The notes: generated from the letters alone by a model not told the origin. Positions 10,459 to 20,178 are shown, numbered from the stretch's first letter. The stretch is 64,000 nucleotides of DNA from Magnetaquicoccus sp039908525 (GCA_039908525.1 JAMOAY010000012.1:1-64000), one strand, 5' to 3'. Numbers and translations are program-made.

Positions 10459-12933
10459 ATGATTTTGACCGCCACCGGCAGCAGCCAATCAATGAACCAT
10501 TGCGCACCATACCCCCCACGCAGACCGCAAGCGGGCGTGGGGTGGCGTTGCCTGCTCGCCGCAATCTGTTTTGTGCTGGGTGTGCCTGTGGTCGGCCTGT
10601 CCGGGGAGGGTGACACGGCGCGTGGTTCTGTGACTGCCCTGGAGCGGTTCACCCAGGCGGCCATGCAAGGGGATGCAGTCGCCCAGACCAATCTGGGGGC
10701 CATGTACCTGCACGGTGTCGGGGTGCGACGCGATCTGACCAAGGCCTACAATTGGTTCCAGAGGGCCGCCGAGCAGGGGGAGGGGTTGGCTCAGTTCAAT
10801 CTGGGGGTGCTTTGTCAGGAGGGACAGGGCACCCTCCATGACGACCAGAAAGCGGCCTATTGGTTCCGTCGCCTGGCCTCCCAGACGAACCGTGTTGACC
10901 AGTTCAACCCGGTCATCAAGGGGTGGGCTCAGTTGAAACTGGGATTCGCATACTACGAGGGCCGTGGGGTTGCCAAGGATCACCGGGAGGCGTTGGCCTG
11001 GTTCCGACTGGCGGCCGAGCGGGGGATCGCCATGGCCCAGGAGATGTTGGGACAGATGTATGCCCAGGGCCAGGGGGGGGCCAGGGACGACAAACGCGCC
11101 TTTTTCTGGTATGAACAGGCAACACGCCGGGGCAATCGGAACGCCGAGAAGCCGCTGCAGGAGCTCTCCCAGAAATTGACGCTCCAGCAACAGGTGGAGG
11201 CTCGCACGTTGGAGACCGAGCCGCTGGCATCTGGTAACGAGCAACAGCCACCCACCGGCATTCCTGCGCAACTGGCCGCCTCCATCGACCAGAAGGGCGT
11301 GTCCTTGACGGTCCTGCCGAACCCTGCCGATGCGCAGGTGCGTATCCTGAACATTCGTCCCCCTTACACGCCGGGTATGCGGCTGCAGCCAGGCAGGTAT
11401 CACCTGGAGGTTACCCGTGCCGGATATCGACCGGGACGGGAGTGGGTGACGGTCCAGGATGGTGATGTCAAGCTGAGCGTCGCCCTGACCCCGGAGAGTT
11501 CGCCCGTCACCGTTCGGGAGCAGACGCCAACGGCACCTGCCCTCTCCCCGTCCGCCGGCGCGGCGGCAGGCAAGGGGGAGGTGGTCAAACAGACTGTGGG
11601 TGCCGGGCGGGGGGCTCCGTTGTCCGCCGTTTCGTCTTCTCCGACCCGTCAGACGGTCACGGAGCCAGCCGGGAAGACCGCCGCCGCGCTTGGCAAAGAG
11701 GTGACGGCCGAGTCGGCGCCGACCGTTGCCGCGTCACCGCCGGTTGTCTCGGCGCCGACCTCCGTTGCCGTGTCACCGCCGGTTGTCTCGGCGCCGACCT
11801 CCGTTGCCGTGTCACCGCCGGTTGTCTTGGCGCCGACCGCTGTGCGTGCGCCGTTGGTCGCGGTGCCTGCCCCGGTGGGCGAGCGCTCCGGGGAGGGTGG
11901 CCGGAGGGAGACCCCCTCCACAACCGAACCCAGACGCCCGACCGTCCACAAGGGGGCGGCAACACAGCCAACCGGTGTGGAACCTGGGCGGCAGACGGTG
12001 ACAATACAGGCGGATCCGGTTGATGCGCGGATCAAAATCATGGACATCGTGCCACCCTATCAGCCGGGCATGCCGCTCAAACCGGGCACCTACCGGGTGG
12101 AGGTGTCGCGCCCGGGGTATGAGACCCGGCAGCTGCAGGTGAAGGTGGGGCGTGAGGAGATCCGCCTGCCGGTGGTGTTGGCGAAAAAACAGGCTTCTGC
12201 GAAACCGGCGGTGGCTGCCCGCGCGGAGGAGTCCATGGAGGCTTGCCCTGTGGCCAGACAACCGGCCATGAACAAACCCCGGCAGTACGCCCTGACGGTG
12301 CAGAGCGACCCTGGGGATGCCCGTATCCAAATCCTGCATCACAAAACACCGTATCGGCCTGGCATCGCGCTGGCGCCGGGTCGTTACCCGTTGCGGATTG
12401 CCAGGGAGGCCTTTAAAACCCGGCAGTGCATGGCAGAGATCGTGGACCGGGATCTGGATCTGGCGGTTGCCTTGCAGCCGGTGGCGGCGGGGGATCTGCG
12501 CGCCTTGACGATCAAGCCACAGCCGGCGGATGCCCAGGTGCGGTTCCTCAACGCGCCGGTGCCGTATCGGGCGGGGATGCTGCTCGAATCCGGTTCCTAT
12601 CGGGTGGAGGTGTCGAAAAAGGGGTACAAGACCGAGCAGCGGGTGGTGGAGTTGGGCAGTGCGGATCGGGTGGTGCCCATCCACCTGACCGAACTGCCGC
12701 TGGAGATTCGTCCCACCTTGACGGTACTGCCGGTGCTGCAAGGGGTGGAGATCCGTATTGTGAATGCCGACAGGCCATATCGTCCAGGGGTTCCATTGGC
12801 GCCAGGCAGGTATCTGTTGGAGCTTTCCAGACCCGGTTTCAAGACCCAGCAGCGTTGGGTGGAGTTGGCGGAGCAGGATGTCAAAATGGAGGTGGCGATG
12901 GAGGAGAGTGTCGCCGGAGAGCAGAAACAGTGA
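10459..12933 (+). CDS. Sel1-repeat/PEGA-domain membrane-anchored protein
   Basis: 824 aa. A hydrophobic segment near residues 29-50 is a signal anchor or signal peptide. Residues about 55-240 hold Sel1-like repeats (AQTNLGAMYLHGVGV, AQFNLGVLCQEGQG, AQLKLGFAYYEGRGV, AQEMLGQMYAQGQGG). Five PEGA domains follow at about 282-342, 512-575, 610-675, 682-745 and 752-815, each with a P-Y-x-PG-x-x-L-x-PG-x-Y core. Between the first and second PEGA lies a low-complexity Ala/Pro/Val linker built from a 39-bp tandem repeat. PEGA domains are extracytoplasmic beta-folds of surface proteins and Sel1 repeats are binding scaffolds, so an envelope-associated scaffold is the likely role. Ligand unknown. A good sigma-70 promoter precedes it and the Nudix gene overlaps its stop. 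Confidence 0.85.
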   Translation: MILTATGSSQSMNHCAPYPPRRPQAGVGWRCLLAAICFVLGVPVVGLSGEGDTARGSVTALERFTQAAMQGDAVAQTNLGAMYLHGVGVRRDLTKAYNWFQRAAEQGEGLAQFNLGVLCQEGQGTLHDDQKAAYWFRRLASQTNRVDQFNPVIKGWAQLKLGFAYYEGRGVAKDHREALAWFRLAAERGIAMAQEMLGQMYAQGQGGARDDKRAFFWYEQATRRGNRNAEKPLQELSQKLTLQQQVEARTLETEPLASGNEQQPPTGIPAQLAASIDQKGVSLTVLPNPADAQVRILNIRPPYTPGMRLQPGRYHLEVTRAGYRPGREWVTVQDGDVKLSVALTPESSPVTVREQTPTAPALSPSAGAAAGKGEVVKQTVGAGRGAPLSAVSSSPTRQTVTEPAGKTAAALGKEVTAESAPTVAASPPVVSAPTSVAVSPPVVSAPTSVAVSPPVVLAPTAVRAPLVAVPAPVGERSGEGGRRETPSTTEPRRPTVHKGAATQPTGVEPGRQTVTIQADPVDARIKIMDIVPPYQPGMPLKPGTYRVEVSRPGYETRQLQVKVGREEIRLPVVLAKKQASAKPAVAARAEESMEACPVARQPAMNKPRQYALTVQSDPGDARIQILHHKTPYRPGIALAPGRYPLRIAREAFKTRQCMAEIVDRDLDLAVALQPVAAGDLRALTIKPQPADAQVRFLNAPVPYRAGMLLESGSYRVEVSKKGYKTEQRVVELGSADRVVPIHLTELPLEIRPTLTVLPVLQGVEIRIVNADRPYRPGVPLAPGRYLLELSRPGFKTQQRWVELAEQDVKMEVAMEESVAGEQKQ
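11731..11847 (+). repeat. 39-bp tandem repeat in the PEGA linker
   Basis: Three head-to-tail units of 39 bases (11731, 11770, 11809), the first two almost identical and the third diverging near its end. Each encodes 13 residues of the form (A/V)SPPVVSAPTSVA. A partial unit precedes at 11712. In-frame repeats like this can vary in copy number by slippage and lengthen or shorten the linker. Confidence 0.9.
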
Positions 12934-13388
12934 ACGGGTCGTCGTCGGTGGTCATTCGTCCTGCCGGAGTGGTCGTCCGGGATCGTCATCTGCTGGTCAT
13001 GTGCTATCGGTATGGTGCGCGGGACCGTTTCAACCTGCCAGGCGGCAATCTGGAAGCGGGCGAGGAACTGACGACCTGTTTGATGCGGGAGTTTGCCGAG
13101 GAGTTGGATCTGGAGATCACGGTGGGTGAGCTGCTCTTTTGTGCCGAGACGGTGGCGGCAGAGCGGCATGTGTTGCATCTGGTGTTTCGGGTGGCGACTG
13201 CAGCGGGTCAGCCGTGCCTCAACCCTGCGCAGACCCGGGCGGTACAGTTGCGGTGGCTGCCTCTTGCAGAGGTGGCGCAAGCGCCGCTCTATCCAGCGCT
13301 CGCGCCGGCCCTGGCGGATTGGTTGATGGGGGAGGGGCCAGCGACCCCGGGTTATTTAGGTCGCTTGCAGCAAGAGTGGCTCTCCTGA
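12930..13388 (+). CDS. Nudix hydrolase
   Basis: 152 aa from the GTG at 12930, which overlaps the TGA of the PEGA gene (GTGA). The Nudix box is clear: G-x5-E-x7-REFAEELDL, with Asp where the consensus has the last Gly. Such enzymes hydrolyse nucleoside diphosphates linked to another moiety using Mg2+ bound by the REXXEE glutamates. The strand before the box (RFNLPGGNLEAGEE) and the RAVQLRWLPLAEV segment after it fit the small ADP-ribose/NTP-type subgroup. The substrate cannot be read from sequence. Translational coupling with the upstream gene does not by itself imply shared function. Confidence 0.85.
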   Translation: MNGSSSVVIRPAGVVVRDRHLLVMCYRYGARDRFNLPGGNLEAGEELTTCLMREFAEELDLEITVGELLFCAETVAAERHVLHLVFRVATAAGQPCLNPAQTRAVQLRWLPLAEVAQAPLYPALAPALADWLMGEGPATPGYLGRLQQEWLS

Positions 13389-13458
13389 ATCTTGGTCAGG
13401 CGTCTGGGAAGAGTGGCATGAAGAGGCAGAGCCGTTGTCCTTCGCCGGGGAAAACGAT

Positions 13459-14073
13459 TCACGTCATCAAAGAGAACGAGCGCAACACGGTCGCCAGTTT
13501 TTCATCTTCCTTGGCTTGCGTCCGCAAGGCCTCCAGGAGGGCGTGCAGGCGGGTGGAGTTGTGCTGCAGCGCCTGTACCTCTTTCCACGATTTATGTTCA
13601 ATGTTTTTTACAGGCTCCGTCGGGGCGGGCAGACCATCCCGGAGGCGGGAGAGGGCGCGGAGCACAATCAACAGCAGGAGAAACACACCACCAAACAGCG
13701 CCAACACCGTCTGCTCGTAAAGCTCCGAGCGCCGGTTGAACTCGGTCTGAAACGCCTCCGTGCGCTTGCCGTTCTCCTCCAGGCGCCGGTGGATCTCCTT
13801 GTTCATCTCCTTGGTGCGTTTGTTGTTTTCTCCCCACAGGGCGTCGTTTTGTTTGCCGATCTCTTCGGCGCGTCTATGGATCTCCCCCATGTTCTGTTGG
13901 AGGGTCTCCAGGCTTTTGTGGAGCGTTTCAAAGCGCTGTTGAAGGTCCTGTTTGAGCGCAAGCAAGGCCTCCGGGATCTCACGTTCTGACGGGCGGGTTG
14001 TCTCCTCCTGGGCGAAAGAGTTGGAGGTCCAGAGGAGCAACAGACCCACCACCCACACCATCCATCGTGTCAT
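13459..14073 (-). CDS. coiled-coil membrane protein with signal peptide
   Basis: 204 aa. A signal peptide ends near residue 22 (NSFAQEE). Residues about 40-120 form a charged coiled coil with repeated EIHRR and NGKRTE-like heptads. A single membrane span follows near 125-147 (LFGGVFLLLLIVL), then a short tail of about 55 residues with a second helical stretch. I do not recognise the family. It converges with the Nudix gene and lies downstream of a lipoprotein gene on the same strand, so an envelope role is plausible. Confidence 0.7.
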   Translation of the reverse strand: MTRWMVWVVGLLLLWTSNSFAQEETTRPSEREIPEALLALKQDLQQRFETLHKSLETLQQNMGEIHRRAEEIGKQNDALWGENNKRTKEMNKEIHRRLEENGKRTEAFQTEFNRRSELYEQTVLALFGGVFLLLLIVLRALSRLRDGLPAPTEPVKNIEHKSWKEVQALQHNSTRLHALLEALRTQAKEDEKLATVLRSFSLMT

Positions 14074-14109
14074 CGGTCAATCCTTTTGCCATGAAAGAAA
14101 AAATCCCGG

Positions 14110-14592
14110 TTACTGTCGGCGGGCCGCAATCTCCGCACGCGCCAACAGTCCCATGGCGCGGCGCAACTCCTTGCCCAACTGTCGAGCCTCTTCACGCACC
14201 GGGTCCAGGGTTTCACGGAACTCCTGAATCACCAGACGCCGTGCCTCATCCGTCGGCTTGCCCGCCGCCTTTGCCTGGGCAATGGCCTGGTTGACCTTTT
14301 CACGACGCTTGGCCAACAGTGCGTGGTATGCCCGGGTCCGTTCGCTGAATGCCTCCTGATGTTTCCTTACCCGCTCTTGCAGCGCGCTGTTCTTCTCTCG
14401 CCAGTAGGCAGCGGGGAAAAAAGTGCGCTGCAGCGTTTGCAGTGTGCCGTCACCGGCATAAAGCTCGGTCTCCATGGCAGTCGGTTGGGTGGTACTCTCC
14501 GGCCCACAGGCGGCCAACAGGAGCAGGCAACAGGCCGCTGCAGAAAGGGGAAGAAAACGGCGACACAAGGTCGACAGAGTTCTCACGCGCAT
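14110..14592 (-). CDS. putative lipoprotein with helical domain
   Basis: 160 aa. The N-terminus is a lipoprotein signal: Arg-rich start, hydrophobic core and lipobox LLAAC with Cys about residue 29. The mature part is charged and mostly helical (ALQERVRKHQEAF, ARQLGKELRRAMGL). No family recognised. It sits between a flagellar-type activator gene and the coiled-coil membrane protein, all on the minus strand. Confidence 0.7.
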   Translation of the reverse strand: MRVRTLSTLCRRFLPLSAAACCLLLLAACGPESTTQPTAMETELYAGDGTLQTLQRTFFPAAYWREKNSALQERVRKHQEAFSERTRAYHALLAKRREKVNQAIAQAKAAGKPTDEARRLVIQEFRETLDPVREEARQLGKELRRAMGLLARAEIAARRQ

Positions 14593-14607
14593 TTGCCTCT
14601 CCCGGTG

Positions 14608-16080
14608 TCAACGGGCAGCATATTCATTCAACTTGTTGCGCAGTGTGCGGATGGAAATGCCCAGCAACTCTGCCGCCCGGGTACGGTTGCCGTTGACCTC
14701 GTCCAGGGTGCGGAAAATCAAGAACTCCTCCATTTCACGAACGGTGGTGCCAACCGGCAGGTGCAGACGGTTTTTGTCTTCCTCTTCCATGGCGCCGGCC
14801 TGCACGGGTACAAACGGGGTTTCTGGCAGAGAGAGGTGCGTGGCGCTGCTGACTCCGTGGGAGGAGGCGCGCACGCTGGCGATGAGTGGGACATCAATCA
14901 TCAGATCCTCCGGCTGGATCTCGCGGCCCTCCGCCATCAGCAGGGCGCGGTGAATCACGTTCTCCAACTCTCGAATATTGCCGGGCCAGTCGTAGGCCTG
15001 CAGGGCCGTCAGAGCCAGATTGGAAAATGGAATGTTGTTGCGTCCCAACTCGGCCACAAAACGGACCCGGAAATGCTCGCTCAGCTGCAGAATATCCTTG
15101 GGGCGATCACGCAGGGCGGGCAACTGCACAGGAAACACGTTCAGGCGATAAAAGAGATCCTCACGGAACTTGCCCTGGTCGGCCCATTGACGCAACTCGC
15201 GGTTGGTGGAAGCCACGACACGCACATCCAGGGCGATGGGACTGCGTCCCCCCACCGGGTCCACCTCCCGTTCCTGCAGAACCCGCAACAGCTTGGCCTG
15301 CAGGTTGAGGGACATCTCGGAGATTTCATCCAGAAAGATGGTGCCTCCATTGGCCTGCTGAAATTTGCCCTTGTGGTCGACCAGTGCCCCGGTAAAGGCA
15401 CCCTTGGCGTGACCAAACAGCTCGGACTCCAGCAAGTTTTCCGGCAGGGCTGCACAGTTGATGGCGATAAAGGGACCCTTGGTTCGATTGGAAACCTGGT
15501 GCAGAAAACGGGCGATCAACTCTTTGCCTGTGCCGCTCTCGCCCTGAATCAACACCGTGGCATTGGTCTGTCCAACCCGCCGCACCTGCATCAGGATGCG
15601 ACGCATCCCCTCGTCGTTGGTGATCAGTCGCCGTCCACGGCCCAATTCGGGGTCAAAATATTGATTGCCAAAACTGCTCCACAATCCCGACAGCTTGTCG
15701 TCGTCCACCGGCAGCAGGAAATAGTCGGCGGCCCCCACATCGATGGCCTCGCGGGCATCGGCAACACTGCCCCGGCAGGCAGCTGCCAGCACCGGCAGGC
15801 CTCGGAACAGAAAAGTCAGTTCGCGGATCAGCTCCAGGGCATTGTGCACCGTCTCCACATCCACCACCACCAGACTGGCCAACTTGTGGCTCAGATGGTG
15901 CTTGATCTCCATGGCATCGGCCACCAGCAGGGGAGAGACGCCCAGGGACTGGAATTGGGCCGACAGTATCAACAGAGGTTCATCTCGACGGCCGACCAGA
16001 ACCACCTGTTGCTCCCTGGCCGGGGAGGTGGGTCTGGTGGCAGACTGGGTTGTGACGACCGCATCCTGTTTGTCCATCAT
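14608..16080 (-). CDS. sigma-54-dependent response regulator, FlbD/FlrC type
   Basis: 490 aa. Residues about 25-140 form a receiver-like domain that looks degenerate: the phosphoacceptor strand reads VVVDVET. The AAA+ domain has Walker A GESGTGKE, the GAFTGA loop that contacts sigma-54, Walker B GGTIFLDEI and the WPGNIRELENV sensor. The C-terminus is a Fis-type helix-turn-helix (NRTRAAELLGISIRTLRNKL) preceded by LPVGTTVREMEEFLI, wording characteristic of flagellar regulators FlbD and FleR/FlrC. It would activate sigma-54 promoters of flagellar genes such as those at 29967-36820. It starts 5 bases after the TPR gene stop, so the two are probably co-transcribed. Confidence 0.88.
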   Translation of the reverse strand: MMDKQDAVVTTQSATRPTSPAREQQVVLVGRRDEPLLILSAQFQSLGVSPLLVADAMEIKHHLSHKLASLVVVDVETVHNALELIRELTFLFRGLPVLAAACRGSVADAREAIDVGAADYFLLPVDDDKLSGLWSSFGNQYFDPELGRGRRLITNDEGMRRILMQVRRVGQTNATVLIQGESGTGKELIARFLHQVSNRTKGPFIAINCAALPENLLESELFGHAKGAFTGALVDHKGKFQQANGGTIFLDEISEMSLNLQAKLLRVLQEREVDPVGGRSPIALDVRVVASTNRELRQWADQGKFREDLFYRLNVFPVQLPALRDRPKDILQLSEHFRVRFVAELGRNNIPFSNLALTALQAYDWPGNIRELENVIHRALLMAEGREIQPEDLMIDVPLIASVRASSHGVSSATHLSLPETPFVPVQAGAMEEEDKNRLHLPVGTTVREMEEFLIFRTLDEVNGNRTRAAELLGISIRTLRNKLNEYAAR

Positions 16081-16085
16081 GGCAG

Positions 16086-19079
16086 CTACTTGGTTCCCTC
16101 CATGGCCATTTCCAGTTGGGAAGCGTTCTCTTTGGAGACCTGTGCCCAGGGGGTGTTCGGGGCGATACGCTCGGCCTCCCGATAATGGTCGCGGGCACCC
16201 GCATACTCGCCGGCGCGCTGCATGATGTCGGCGATGCGAATGTGCGCCATGGCCTGCACATCCTTGTCGGTGGCCTCTTCACTGACCCGTTTGAAGGCCG
16301 GCAAGGCCTTGGCATCCCCCTTCCACTGCTGCAATACGGTGGCATACCAGTAGTAGTCGCTACCCTCTTCCATTTTTTTCCCGGACAGAAGATCTTCCAG
16401 ATACTGCACGGCGAACGGAAACCGCTCCCGCCCCTCTTCCGCCTTGGCCATCAGACGCAACCGCTTCTCCTGGCCGGTGGTGTCCAGCAGGGTGTCGGGC
16501 AGTTTTTCCAACAGGCGGAGGATGGCCTCCCACTCTTTGCTGTCCAGCAACCGGCTGGCCTCATCCAGACGGACCCGCGCCTCCTCCACCGGCACCGGTT
16601 CCATGTTCAACCCCTCCTTCTCCCCCTCGGTGGGAGCGGGAGGCTCCGGTGGTTTGCTGGTCGCCGATGCCTCAATGGCGGAAAAGCGCTCCTCCACAGG
16701 GGGGGTACCGGTTCCGACCGCAGGGTGGGCCTCGCGCATCGCCTTGACCGTCTGCCCCGTTTCAGGCGGAGCCAGCACCTCCGGCCAACGCCCGGCTGCA
16801 AAGGCGTGTCCGAGCTGCTGCAAACGCATCGCAGCCAGGGAGTTCAACCCTTCCAGCAGGGGAGGCGCCGCCTCTGGCAGGCCAATGCGCAGCAACGCCT
16901 CGGCCAACAAAAGACGGGCCTGGGCAAAATGGGGCTTGTCCCGCAGCTCCTCCCCATTCAATTCCGCCAGCAGGATGGCGTGTTCCGGGCGGGCATGAGC
17001 CAAATCCTGCTGCATGCCGGCCGTCAAATAGGTCCGCTTCAGTTTGGTGGCCCGTGCAACCATCTTGGCCTCCTGGGTGGAGGCAAGCAGGCGGTTCAAA
17101 GTGACCAGGGCATCCTCGTAGCGTTTGTCGTCACCTTGCAACTCCGCCTTGACGATCAGCAGCTCCGACAGGGCGTCCGGCAGGCGGATGCTCTTGATCA
17201 CCGTGTTGATCTTTTTCAGACGGCTGACAACATCCTGCCCTTCATCCAGGCGCAACTGGAACACCTGACCCCAGACGGCCGCATCACTCTTGGGATACTT
17301 CTCCCGCAGCGCGCGGAACAGATTGCGGGCATCATAAAACCGTTCCCGTCGCTGGCGACTCTTCTCCTCCTCCATCTTGCCCAGTTGCCAACTGCTTTCG
17401 GCAGCGCGGAGCAGTGCCCAGGGGGCAATCCGCTGCACGGAGGGATAGTTGCTCAAAAATTGACTGTAGTACTTGAACGCCTGCGGGTAGAGACGGTTTT
17501 CGTAGTAGATATCGGCCACCGCCATGAGCCAGTCCGGCCGATTGGCCATGTAGGCGAGATGCTCCGGGGAGAGCGCATCCAGCAACTTGATGGCGCTTGT
17601 ATCCCCCGTGCGTCCCTGTTGATCATGGGCTGTGCGGATCAGGAGATAGTGGGCTTCAGCGCTGGCATCCCCCTTGTCGCCTGTGATCTCCAGCACCTTC
17701 TGCAGTGCCTGTTGGGTCCCCTGCCAGTAGGCGGGCTCGTGCACATGGCCATGCGCCATGCCGGCCATCGTGTGACCCCGCTCCAGCCAGACCCGGACGT
17801 TCTCTTTGGGCAGGTTGGGATCCCACAGGAGGTGATGGGCATCCTCAAACAACCCGGCCTTGTTCATCAGGTGCAACTGCAACAGCCGATAGTGGGGATA
17901 ATGCACCATATTGGGATATTGGGCCAGCAAACGGTTCAAGCCGGACAATAACCAGCCTGGTTTCCAACCCATTTGGTAGGCCAAATCCCACAGGTAGAAC
18001 TCGACAAATTGCCGGTTGGGGGTGTCCGGGAACAGCGTCAGCAGTTTTTTCAGGTAGCCCCGCGCCAGAGCATATTTCTGATCCTTGGCCGCCGTCTGGG
18101 CATTTTTCATGAAATAGCCTTCATCCACCGTGCGTCCCGTCAGCTGTATGGAACGTTCCGGGCTGACAATAAAGGCGGGATCCAGCCGATTCAAAGGTTG
18201 CACCTCACCGCTGGACAACGCTGCCTTGCGCCGCCGAATAAAAGATTCGACATCGGCCTGACGACCGATCTGTGCCCTGTCATGCAACTCCACCATATAG
18301 AGACCGGTGGCGGAATCTGTGTAAAAGCGCACGTCCGTGACACTGGGGTGCAGGGTGATCTCCATCTCCACTTGGTCGGGGAAGGCGTAGGCCAGCATCC
18401 GTTCCGCCAACCCTTCGGGCTTGGCAGCGCGCCAACCGGTATCCAACAGACCGTTCTTCCAGTACAGGCGCACCACGTGGGCCGTCAGGTCCACGGAGGT
18501 CTCCACGGTGGCCGCACCGGTGTGGGAGAGGATCACCAGGGTGCCATCCCGTCCCGCCAGGGAGCGCCCCTCCAGCAGTCGGGTCTCTTTGATGCCCGAG
18601 GGCGCAACCGGTGTGTCCAACTCCAGACGGTACGGGCTGCCCAGCACCGGATCGCTTTTGCCCAGGGAGTCGCGATAGACGAGGTTGGGTTTCTTGAGCC
18701 CGATGGTGATATCCAGTCCGATCTCATCACCCCGCAGCCCCTCCACCTTGAAGCTGTCGATCAGGCGGGACTGGGTCAGATCCAGTGCCGTGGACGGCAG
18801 GGCCAGCAGCCCAGGCACGACCAGCCGCAGGGTCTGGGGGTTCAGCAACTCCAACCGGGGCCGCGTGACACCAGGCGGTACGTTGAAGGAGAGAATCTCC
18901 CGGTTGCCCTGTGCCTCTTTGCTGGCTTTCAGTACGGTGGAGAAGGCCGCCGCTTCACCAGCCGGCAACAGCAGGGCAAACAGCACGAGCACCCACAGCA
19001 GCAGCCCCCCCGCCGAGCCTGCAGCACGGAGATTCCTGGTTGCCACCCAACCACCTGCCTCAACCCTTGCGCAAACCAC
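16086..19079 (-). CDS. large TPR protein with AMIN-like N-terminus
   Basis: 997 aa from the GTG at 19079, which has GGAGGG five bases upstream and begins just after the stop of the preceding activator gene. A long signal or membrane segment lies near residues 24-46. Residues about 50-280 are beta-rich and start with NREILSFNVPPGVTRP, reminiscent of AMIN domains that bind cell-wall glycan. The rest is helical with many TPR-like pairs (RKALARGYLKK-type, AKYYSQFLSNYPSV, RDHYREAERIAPNTPWAQ). TPR proteins scaffold complexes. Lying between two sigma-54 activators, it may be an envelope scaffold linked to flagellar assembly or placement; that is inference from position. Confidence 0.75.
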   Translation of the reverse strand: MVCARVEAGGWVATRNLRAAGSAGGLLLWVLVLFALLLPAGEAAAFSTVLKASKEAQGNREILSFNVPPGVTRPRLELLNPQTLRLVVPGLLALPSTALDLTQSRLIDSFKVEGLRGDEIGLDITIGLKKPNLVYRDSLGKSDPVLGSPYRLELDTPVAPSGIKETRLLEGRSLAGRDGTLVILSHTGAATVETSVDLTAHVVRLYWKNGLLDTGWRAAKPEGLAERMLAYAFPDQVEMEITLHPSVTDVRFYTDSATGLYMVELHDRAQIGRQADVESFIRRRKAALSSGEVQPLNRLDPAFIVSPERSIQLTGRTVDEGYFMKNAQTAAKDQKYALARGYLKKLLTLFPDTPNRQFVEFYLWDLAYQMGWKPGWLLSGLNRLLAQYPNMVHYPHYRLLQLHLMNKAGLFEDAHHLLWDPNLPKENVRVWLERGHTMAGMAHGHVHEPAYWQGTQQALQKVLEITGDKGDASAEAHYLLIRTAHDQQGRTGDTSAIKLLDALSPEHLAYMANRPDWLMAVADIYYENRLYPQAFKYYSQFLSNYPSVQRIAPWALLRAAESSWQLGKMEEEKSRQRRERFYDARNLFRALREKYPKSDAAVWGQVFQLRLDEGQDVVSRLKKINTVIKSIRLPDALSELLIVKAELQGDDKRYEDALVTLNRLLASTQEAKMVARATKLKRTYLTAGMQQDLAHARPEHAILLAELNGEELRDKPHFAQARLLLAEALLRIGLPEAAPPLLEGLNSLAAMRLQQLGHAFAAGRWPEVLAPPETGQTVKAMREAHPAVGTGTPPVEERFSAIEASATSKPPEPPAPTEGEKEGLNMEPVPVEEARVRLDEASRLLDSKEWEAILRLLEKLPDTLLDTTGQEKRLRLMAKAEEGRERFPFAVQYLEDLLSGKKMEEGSDYYWYATVLQQWKGDAKALPAFKRVSEEATDKDVQAMAHIRIADIMQRAGEYAGARDHYREAERIAPNTPWAQVSKENASQLEMAMEGTK

Positions 19080-20075
19080 TCATCCCTCCGTGCGTTCCAA
19101 GCCCTTTTTCTTGATCTTCTCAACCAGCGTCGTGCGGTTGAGGTTGAGCAGTTGAGCCGCTTTGTTCTTGTTCCAGCCGGTGCTGTCCAGCGCGGACAAG
19201 ATCAGTTGGTTTTCAAAAGAGTCCACCTCGTGGTTGAAATCGACACCCTCACCCAGATTGGCGACAATATTGCCGAACTCCGGCACCGTCACCGAGGCGT
19301 ACTCCCCGCCGGAGCACTCCCCGCCACCCTCCAGGATCTTCAAGGGCAAATCATCTTTGTGTACCTGACCATCCGACAGAACCGTCAACCGTTCGATCAG
19401 ATTTTCCAGCTCCCGCACGTTGCCAGGCCAACGATAGGCCGTGAACAGATCCTGAATCTCCGCGTCGATCGTGACTTTCACGCCATTGACATCGGCAAAC
19501 TTGGCCAGGAAATGGTCCACCAGCACCAGGACATCGCTGCCCCGCTCCCGCAAGGGCGGGACATGAATCGGCACCACGTTCAGACGGTAGAACAGATCTT
19601 CGCGGAAACGACCCTCCGCCACCTCTTTTTCCAGGTTCTTGTGTGTGGCCGCAATCACCCGCACATCCACCTTGACGGTTTTGACCGCCCCCACCGGCTC
19701 CACCACCTTTTCCTGCAGCACCCGCAACATCTTGACCTGAAGCTTCGGACTCATGTCGCCGATCTCATCCAGGAACAGGGTGCCATTGTTGGCCAGTTCG
19801 AAGCGTCCGGTGCGGGTGTGGGCCGCCCCGGTGAAGGCCCCTCGTACATGGCCGAACAGCTCCGACTCCAGTAGATCCTCCGGAATGGCCCCACAGTTGA
19901 CCGGAATCAGCGGCTGGTCCCGCCGGGGAGACAGATCGTGAATCGCCCGCGCAATCAGCTCTTTGCCTGTGCCACTCTCGCCCTGGATCAGCACAGTGGA
20001 ACTGGCCGACGCCACCCGCTGGATCATCTTGTACAGCTTCTGCATGCTGGGTGATTTGCCTATGATTCCATACAT
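19080..20075 (-). CDS. sigma-54 activator without receiver domain, FleQ-like
   Basis: 331 aa from the ATG at 20075; a TTG at 20087 is an alternative. The protein begins directly with the AAA+ domain (MYGIIGKSPSMQKLYKMIQ). It carries Walker A GESGTGKE, GAFTGA, Walker B LFLDEIGDM and WPGNVRELENL, and ends in a Fis-type helix-turn-helix (NKNKAAQLLNLNRTTLVEKI). No receiver or sensory domain precedes the AAA+ core, so activity must be set by expression or by a partner, as for FleQ/FlrA relatives with degenerate receivers. Together with the FlbD-like gene it suggests a two-tier sigma-54 flagellar cascade. It is the first gene of the run 20075 to 13459. Confidence 0.85.
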   Translation of the reverse strand: MYGIIGKSPSMQKLYKMIQRVASASSTVLIQGESGTGKELIARAIHDLSPRRDQPLIPVNCGAIPEDLLESELFGHVRGAFTGAAHTRTGRFELANNGTLFLDEIGDMSPKLQVKMLRVLQEKVVEPVGAVKTVKVDVRVIAATHKNLEKEVAEGRFREDLFYRLNVVPIHVPPLRERGSDVLVLVDHFLAKFADVNGVKVTIDAEIQDLFTAYRWPGNVRELENLIERLTVLSDGQVHKDDLPLKILEGGGECSGGEYASVTVPEFGNIVANLGEGVDFNHEVDSFENQLILSALDSTGWNKNKAAQLLNLNRTTLVEKIKKKGLERTEG

Positions 20076-20178
20076 GATCTCAAACAAGCACCTTATTCAG
20101 GACAAAGCCAAGGCCAGAGGGCCGGGTTCACACAGCCAATCCGCATCGCGAGCGGCAATCCAGAGCGGACAGGGTCGC

